The notes below the pieces were generated by a model. The model had not been told where the DNA came from and ran no database searches. It saw only the letters and a program-made list of their open reading frames with translations. A program made the position numbers and the translations under genes. DNA of 64,000 bases, taken from Jackrogersella multiformis. Taxonomy: Eukaryota; Ascomycota; Sordariomycetes; Xylariales; Hypoxylaceae. Below are positions 57,684 to 64,000 of this stretch, in pieces. The DNA lies in the NCBI GenBank assembly GCA_902806575.1, contig CADCXD010000005.1, positions 2,232,001 to 2,296,000 on the forward strand, given 5' to 3'. The first letter of the stretch is position 1; each line of letters begins with the position of its first letter.

Positions 57684-58996
57684 TCACTTGAAGTTATTCT
57701 TCATCGTCCGCAGCTGGTCCATCACCTCCACGGGATCCGTCCTGCCGGTCGCCTTCTGGATCTCGGGGTCCTACGGGGGAAAAGACGGTATTAATTAGAT
57801 TGCCTCGCGATCTCGACGCGTAAAGAAAGCCTGCATTGCGCCACTTACCTCCACTCGCATGAACACGTTGTGCAGCTACGTCGTCGCACCCGTTAGCTCT
57901 TATTGCTCTGATTGCTCTGCTTCTGCCGCGTCCCTTACCTTCTCGTCGCCGATGGTGAACTTCCCCTGCGTCTCCGGGTTGTTCTCCGCGAAGGCCAGCA
58001 GTTTCTTGGTGGCCTCGCTCTGCAGCACCGAGACGCCGAACTTGATGTTCGACTTCGTGTACTCGTGGCCGGGCTGCCCCCCGCCGTCAGCTCGGACTCG
58101 CGGAATCGCCCGGGGGGGTGGGGCGCGTGCTTACGTAGATCTTGGTGTCGTCCGGGAGGGAAGCCAGCGTCTTGTTCAGCGCGGCGTGCATCTCCTCCGC
58201 GGTGCCTTCGAAGAACCTCCCGCAGCCTGAGACGAGTCAGCTGTCTTCCTCCGGGTCTCGCCATGAGCTATGATTCAACGTGGCTACGCACCGGCATGAA
58301 ACAGGGTGTCGCCGGTGAAGACGGCCTTGTCCTCGCCGTCCTGCGCGTACCAGCATATGCTGTCCTGCGTGTGGCACGGCGTGTAGAGGCCCTTGACGTG
58401 GATACTCCCGAGCTTGAACCCCTCGCCGTTGGCGGGGGTCTGGGTGACGCTCTGGCAGTCCTTGCCCCCGATGATGGGAAGGTTCGGAGTGCCCAGCTCG
58501 CTTCGCTATAATCCCGAGGTTAAAATATGTGCAGGTATATGTCTACATATGCGAGGGTGGACTGACGATCTGATCGTTCCCACCCGCATGGTCGTAGTGG
58601 CTTTAAGCGCTATCAGCATCAGGTAACCCAGCGGTGGCACGGAAAGACGCTCTGCTCACTGGTGCGTGTTAACAATAGCCGTGAGGTTGATCTTGCCGCC
58701 CTGGATGGCCTGCTTCAAGACGGGCGATACCCTACGTTTCGAGATTAGATGGTTGCGAAAGCATAGGCCGATTACACATGGCGAGTCTCAACATACTCCT
58801 CGGGATGCGCGGGGTCGATGATGACGGCATCCTTGGACTTGTCGTCGATGAGTAGGTAGGCGTAGTTATCGTGACTACCCGTCCCTACAGAGTCTCAGCT
58901 CGGAGCCCCTATACAGGTTTGCTGTCCTTTAACTGATTACTTGATGGGAACAGCTTGTTAGTATGACTTACACATAGGAATTGATTGGATATGCAT
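57684..58996 (-). CDS. GLO2: Hydroxyacylglutathione hydrolase (glyoxalase II)
   Basis: Hydrolyses S-lactoylglutathione to lactate and glutathione, the second step of methylglyoxal detoxification; metallo-beta-lactamase fold. Nine exons on the minus strand: 58996-58972, 58884-58797, 58731-58660, 58600-58567, 58505-58292, 58226-58135, 58073-57939, 57875-57849 (27 nt), 57770-57684 (257 residues, normal length). Landmarks are MHIQSIPMWTGSHDNYAYLLID, the metal motif THHHYDH (residues 60-66), YTPCHTQDSICW, AVFTGDTLFHAGCGRFFEGTAEEM and PGHEYTKSNIKF. Upstream, CTTACGTTCGCCCGCGCA is in frame with the ATG after a YAG, and a GTAAGT donor lies at 59307, so a longer mitochondrial form is possible. Confidence 0.93.
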
Positions 58997-59796
58997 TGCG
59001 CGGGCGAACGTAAGCTATAGCAGAGTTAGTTATAGCAAGAAGTACCTTGATGGCGCAACAACCATCTAGATAGACAAACTCACAGCCGTTAACAAAGTGC
59101 TTATTCTCTGAGTAGCTAATAGAGGTTTTGCTCTCGTAAGGAAATTCATGGGGTACGCAAGGTAGGTGCCTAACTTGGTATGTAGGTAGACTATAAGGAT
59201 TCATTAGGATTCGTTGTCCAAACAATACTCCGGTGTCTCCTCGCTTACAAACGCATTTCGGGGTTGTGAGCTCTGAGCCGACGGCATTTCCCATGACGTC
59301 GACTTACTAGCAGACGGGCCGGCATAGCTAGAAGTCAGCTGGCAGATATCGAGATAACTCGCCATTCGGCCTATCAAAGTACTTGAATTTATCATATGAA
59401 TTATAGTGTGTATATGTAGTATGTATATTATAATATCACTCGAGATTCAATCATCCGACTTGACAATTGACAAAGGGTTAGTCCCATAATACTACGATAT
59501 TGAAATAGAATTGTCTAAATATGACTAACATTACTTTTCACGAGCATGGTGATAAATACTTCGAACCTATGGTAGGCCCAGGTTTTGATCACGGATTCTC
59601 ATAACTCCGCCAGAGAAGCCGGTGTATTCCACCGCTGGCGTTGACATATCTATACTCATGTGTATAGGATTAGGTTTACTATTCTGGGAGTCGATAAGAA
59701 AGAATACAAGACTCACAAAACAGGTTTGTCTAGTGCACATGTGATGATATATTGTTTACTTGTATTAAATCTGGTATATAGCTAGTCGGGATGCAC
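58997..59796. other. GLO2 upstream region / LAS1 3' flank
   Basis: 800 bases between two minus-strand genes. Short frames starting MINSSTLIGRMASYLDICQL (59395) and ending at a GTAAGT donor (59307) may be a 5' exon of GLO2; the phase does not connect directly, so an extra exon would be needed. Confidence 0.35.
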
Positions 59797-61188
59797 CTAT
59801 ACAACACCAATTGGTTTCGGTTTCCACGGACCTTGGTACCTCGACCATCCCTTCGCCTGAGTCGGGGATATCTGTGCCCGTTTCTCGACCGCTTCATGTG
59901 CGGGATCGGTGACATCTATCGCCTCGAGCTCGCCATCTAACATCTGCATCTCGGCCCTGACAGCATTCAAGTCCTTTGAAGTAGATACGCGATCGGTATC
60001 TCTCCATATACTCGACGGAGACGAGAGCTCACCATCGAGTATTACCCGAGACAGTCGGAGAGACCGGGAGATGATTTTGGGGTCTTCAGACGAACCCCCG
60101 ATCTCAGCCAGTTTATGCAATAACACTACCTCATCCCACTGCCCTAACTGCTTATGCAGTACCTTGCTCTCTGCTGTAGATCTCTCTCCCAGGAACCGTA
60201 GTAATAAGTCCTGGCAAGCGTCTGACTTCTCTTCGTCCGCGCCGCCGTCTTCTCCTGCCAGGTTCTTCCAGTAGTAGTCCCAGATCCACGCGAGCGCCTT
60301 CTTAGCGGCGGTCCTCAGCTTCGACAGCGAGGGCAGCTGTTCATGTGTGGCCTGGTGCCGCAGCTCTACGAACGTCGCCGGCAGGCCGATGGTTTTGGCG
60401 ACCGAGTACATGCTCATCTTGCGCTGCTTGTCCTGTTGGCTGTCCAGGAGGCCGGTCACAAAGCTATAATTAGGCGGTCACGGGTTAGCTGGATATGTTT
60501 CGGAGACCTAGCACTTGAAACATGAACTGGTGTTTGGTTTCTGTTTTTTTTTGGCGTGCCCGGTCTATATTGTATTTCGGTTCACGAACACGAGAGCCGA
60601 GTCATCGTCAGGGCTACGCGACGCAACCTCAACCCAAACGGCCAGTCATCAGTAGACTCTTCGGGCGTTCCGAACCAAGTACCCGAGATAACTTTTTACC
60701 AACAAAGCTGAAAAATAGTCCGGGTACCATTAACTACAAGACGCGTAACGAGGCGCAATAGTCCGACAAACCTCAAGGGAAATGAAGAACTGCTATACGT
60801 ACCGACTGAACGCAGCCGAGTAAGCGGCTCGGAGGGCGTAAGAGGAGGAGTTGGCCCGGGCCCTAGTCTCATGGAGATCGCTAAGGATGGCAGCCATGAG
60901 AAGGGCCGTGGATTCGACCAAGTGGGGACAACCGCCGCGTTGCATCCACATGGCGACACGCGACACAGCATGCTGCTTCGCCGCCTCCTCTTTTACTGCC
61001 TCCCCGTCGCTGTCGTCGCTTTTGTCGTTTTCGTGGTCAACATCAGGGGTTTGTTGACGATCGAATGAGCTATCAGATACAGATACAGATACAGCTATAG
61101 CGTTGGTGGGTGGTGACGGATAGAACTGCCGTCGAACTTTTAGCAACTCATCACGGTCCCGCCAAGGCGTGTGTATATATTGAACCAT
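59797..61188 (-). CDS. LAS1: LAS1, pre-rRNA ITS2 endoribonuclease
   Basis: HEPN nuclease that with kinase Grc3 cuts ITS2 at C2 to start 25S/5.8S maturation in the nucleolus. Exons on the minus strand: 61188-60803 and 60463-59797 (350 residues, exact codon count). The N-terminus MVQYIHTPWRDRDELLKVRRQFYP is the family hallmark. A disordered acidic insert follows, then VSRVAMWMQRGGCPHLVESTALLMAAILSD. The HEPN active motif RHQATH lies at residues 164-169, followed by EQLPSLSKLRTAAKKALAWIWDYYW. The 339-nt intron is several times longer than others in the window. The C-terminus ends WSRYQGPWKPKPIGVV, as in fungal Las1. Confidence 0.92.
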
Positions 61189-61640
61189 TGTGGACAACGA
61201 TGGACAGCGATGGCCAACGGCTCAAGCCGTTTTAGATTAGCAGATTTTTTAGTATAGTGTGTACTTGAGAGGCTTGGCGGTGAGGTCCAAAAATATTGTA
61301 GTAATTTAACTTGGAATGTTCTTTCGGGTGATTTGACTAATAGTGGTAATATGTAAGTGGTGTATGTTAGTCCTAAGTAGTAGTTGATGTGTCGAGCCAT
61401 GGAAGAAAAATTGCAGGTTCGTTAAAGACCCCACAGGGAAGTACTCCACTCCGCTAACTAAAAAACGCTAACTGGAGAGTACCTTCCACTTAACACACTA
61501 ACATTTAACATCCTATATCCTACATCCATACCCAGGTACCTTACCCAGAGTAGGTATTTAAGGAGATCGGTGTTAAAATTTCAATAGACAAATATATACC
61601 CCCACTGTATTCATACCATAGTAGATATGGATATTGAGCT
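61189..61640. other. LAS1 5' flank
   Basis: 452 bases; no gene seen apart from AT-rich promoter-like DNA. Confidence 0.4.
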
Positions 61641-61834
61641 TTATTTTATGATCGAGTCATTCCTTTTCTCTTTTTCTTTACCTTTTAAGGTATTAGAACT
61701 TACGACCTTTACGACGCTTAACCAAGCCCATTTTTTAGGTACTTTGCAACCTGCAAGAAAACAAGGTTAATATATTAGTATTATTGGAATAAGCTAAGGA
61801 CCAAACCTTTCCTGTAAATTATTTGATTTACCAT
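61641..61834 (-). CDS. Candidate spliced 45-residue basic micro-ORF
   Basis: Exon A 61834-61807 and exon B 61750-61641 joined by a 56-nt intron with a very good signal set (donor GTTTGG, branch point TACTAAT at 61780-61774, acceptor TTGCAG). Spliced length is 138 nt, giving 45 residues beginning MVNQIIYRKGCKVPKKWAWL, Lys-rich at the end. Another frame of exon B gives MGLVKRRKGRKF. No family recognised; it may instead be an intron in a non-coding RNA or 5' leader. Confidence 0.25.
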
Positions 61835-63423
61835 TTTACGTATACTGCTGAGCAATGAAAAAATAGAACGATGCAACTTAAGCAGGCACCTTATACGGTT
61901 AAGTTTAACATTTGCCTCTATTACTTACCTAGGTAGGTACTTAGGGATTGAATTAGATCCATATTACTTAAAGCGAAGTTAGAAAAACCATTCCGGTGGA
62001 GGAGGGGTACGTGGGGTACCGATATCGATAATTGTCAATCAAAATATAATTATCAATCTAAACACCTAAGCTGCTAATAAGAGTACCTACCTAGGTACTT
62101 AGGTAGGTACCGAAATATAAAGCCGAGAGACACCTCGTCGCTTCTTTCTTAAAGCCACCAATTATACACTTTTTAAAATTTCAGGAGGCCTTTCGGTTGA
62201 CTAAGTCCCTTTGCTAATTTCTAAAGTTCTAGGTCTTAAGTGAATCATTAGGATAACCCAATTAGGTTGATATAATTTACCTAGCGAACGCTTTGCCGAT
62301 TCAAGATGTGTCGCCAACATATTCTTGTATATGGTCAGTTTGTTGCATCCAGTTACAATGTAAGGCAAGGAAGGTAGCTACATAGTACACAATAAGTAAC
62401 TGCCAAGCACAGCCTAGCTGCGTTTATGGCTGAAGGTGATCAGATTAGGAGAAAGTATCTCGTGATAAAGAGGTTTTGCGTAAGAAACCATTGCTTGGCC
62501 TGTCACTCTCGAAGTGGTTAGTGCCTCGTTCATTATTAAGCGTTTATCGCGATCCAGCCCAACCATAAAAGAAGAAAGAAAGAAAGAAAAAAGAGAAAAA
62601 AAAAAATCTACAAAATTCTAGCGTGCATACATAGTAGAACGCTCCTGGAAGTGACATGTGACGCAAGCATAGCTGCAGGGTGCCAGATCCACAGCTCCGC
62701 CAAGGGGCCCCGCTTGGATCTATAGAGTGGGGTAAAACCCGCATGGGACCGTCGGGCCAGGACGTGGGTACGCGCTAGTGTGCCAGCTACAGAAAGACGT
62801 AGCTACGTACTCCTGCATATCCCTAGGCACGCATCGGTTTTGACGCAGAGCCCCAAATAGAACCTTGGTGATCCCTGTTTGGCCATCTGGCCCGAGCTTT
62901 TACACCCCTGCACTTCGACAAACGTAAATTTGGTCTAACCTATCAGGAGGAGTCCGGGTTCTTAGACTGTTAGATCCTTAAAGGTACGAAGGTACCTGAT
63001 ATACTATGTAGGTACCTACCTACTTCAAATCGTGACGAACCCTGGATGGCTGGGTTGGCTGAGTCAAGAGATAATCAAACAGCCTTTTAGCAAGCATCAC
63101 TACACTAGAGCGTTCTCTTTGTGCTTAACGAACTGCTAAAGTTGTCACATCACGAATTGCATGTTTCACGCCTTAAGCTTGCAGTTCAGCAGAATTCCCG
63201 AAATGGTATTTTCTTGATTTTTTTGAACCGATCAAGGCTGCGTCGTGCCTCATGTACACAACTAGCCTTAATCTAATTATCAAGTCTTTTACAACAGTAT
63301 TCTGTCCCGTAGTACGCATGCCTCCCTCCTAGGTACAGGTAGTCTTCAAGGGCACTAGAATTGGCTTCCATATACACCATGATAAAAAGGTGCAAACGAT
63401 CATGTTGGAAGACATCGCCGGAC
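61835..63423. other. 1.6 kb without recognised genes
   Basis: AT-rich, with TACCTAGGTAGGTA-type palindromes (61927-61940, 62084-62109), a purine-rich AAGA/GAAA run (62567-62604) and repeated GGTACCTACC words (63000-63023). No coding pattern or RNA gene seen. Confidence 0.45.
62084..62109. repeat. Perfect inverted repeat, arms TACCTACCTA/TAGGTAGGTA
   Basis: Ten-base arms with a 6-base spacer (GGTACT), the largest single example of the intergenic palindrome type in this window. Confidence 0.8.
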
Positions 63424-64000
63424 TCATATCCAGTTTTGCTCGGCCGTGGTTGACTCCGTTGTCCTGTCTTTCTCGTCTTTCTCTTCCGTCTCCTCCTCCT
63501 CTTCTTCATCTCCTTCTCCATCTTCGTCGTCTGTTGCTGGTGGTTCCCAAGCTTCTTCTAGCTTCCATCCCTGTCCGCTCCCTCTGCAGGCTGTGCCTAA
63601 TAATTGCGAAGTTGTTGTTCGGTAGTTGTCCAATCCTAGATCCATTTCCGTTTTTGGTAGATCGTATAGACCCATTCCTACTAGTATTTCTCCTTCCTCT
63701 TCCTCCTCCTCCGGCTCCTCGAGCGGTCGGTACGGTATAGACTCCTCAGGAGGAACCATTGGTTGTAATTGCTGAGCGGCCTGGAATTCCTCTGGCGTCG
63801 GAGGTGCAGTACACACATTATACCCTTGAGCAGCAAGGCCATCTCCCCAGTTGACAAAACTTTGATCTGTAAAGGACGGGAAGGGCTCTGTCTCTCCAGG
63901 GCTTCCGCTCGCCGCGTAAGAATTATGCATAAACTGCGGGGTGGCATTCCACGTATCCTGCGATAGGTATGTGGGATGCGGTCGTGAAGACGTTGCCGTG
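63424..64000 (-). CDS. Acidic protein of unknown function, 3' part only
   Basis: Minus-strand frame open from the right edge of the window to TGA at 63426-63424; at least 191 residues visible, 5' part missing. Contains SFVNWGDGLAAQGYNVCTAPPTPEEFQAAQQLQP, a Glu-rich run, then GEILVGMGLYDLPKTEMD, LDNYRTTTSQLLGTACRGSGQGWKLEEAWEPPATDDEDGEG and a long D/E tail. The GMGLYDxP and GWKLEEAWEPP blocks resemble a conserved fungal protein of unknown role. The acidic tail suggests a soluble, possibly nuclear protein. Confidence 0.8.
   Translation of the reverse strand, partial: TATSSRPHPTYLSQDTWNATPQFMHNSYAASGSPGETEPFPSFTDQSFVNWGDGLAAQGYNVCTAPPTPEEFQAAQQLQPMVPPEESIPYRPLEEPEEEEEEGEILVGMGLYDLPKTEMDLGLDNYRTTTSQLLGTACRGSGQGWKLEEAWEPPATDDEDGEGDEEEEEETEEKDEKDRTTESTTAEQNWI

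Noticed and set aside
1..64000. CRISPR arrays, rRNA genes, intact transposons, secondary-metabolite gene cluster
   Set aside because: None seen; the lone P450 and epoxide-hydrolase-like gene lack a backbone enzyme nearby.

Overview
The window is nuclear DNA of a filamentous ascomycete (Pezizomycotina, most likely Sordariomycetes; an order such as Xylariales is only a guess). The evidence is dense small spliceosomal introns of about 50-110 nt with GTNNGT donors, CTAAC/CTGAC-like branch points and YAG acceptors, fungal gene families (ARO8-like aminotransferase, Zn2Cys6 regulator, HID1, MAU2, LAS1, ANY1) and an intron-containing tRNA-Gly. Exon structures were read by hand. For every gene called intact the exon lengths add up to a whole number of codons.

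Layout. 1-18.3 kb is a housekeeping block: the 3' part of RPL4, an ARO8-type aminotransferase, a methylenetetrahydrofolate reductase, a basic/acidic putative nuclear protein, the PQ-loop protein ANY1 and the 1360-residue purine enzyme ADE6 (8 exons). 18.3-29.8 kb is an 11.5 kb gene desert full of short palindromes, including four copies of one hairpin motif and several microsatellites. It leads into a Zn2Cys6 regulator (29.8-31.3 kb) that stops just after its N-terminal half. A further 4.5 kb without recognisable genes follows. 35.9-46.9 kb is dense again: MAU2/SCC4 cohesin loader, an EHT1-like alpha/beta hydrolase, the decapping nuclease RAI1 (with an inferred 8-nt microexon), a small unknown protein, GET4, tRNA-Gly(CCC) and a small mitochondrial-looking membrane protein. 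47.3-52.4 kb looks like a decaying accessory patch: a small gene with a broken exon junction, an epoxide-hydrolase-like protein lacking the catalytic motifs, and a cytochrome P450 with a one-base frameshift. 53-64 kb holds HID1, two or three tiny candidate genes, glyoxalase II (9 exons), LAS1 and the 3' end of an unknown acidic protein that runs off the right edge.

How genes relate. Most are unlinked housekeeping functions, as is normal in fungi. RPL4, RAI1 (Rat1 partner, 5'-end trimming) and LAS1 (ITS2 cleavage) all serve 60S ribosome biogenesis. The aminotransferase and MTHFR share a divergent promoter containing a CACGTG palindrome. ANY1/ADE6, MAU2/hydrolase, RAI1/unknown and the 47.4-kb gene/epoxide-hydrolase-like gene are other divergent pairs. 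I saw no CRISPR array, intact transposon, rRNA gene or biosynthetic gene cluster. The most interesting material is the hairpin-rich desert beside a shortened regulator, the RAI1 microexon, and the tiny or broken genes at 47.4, 56.2-57.2 and 61.6-61.8 kb.
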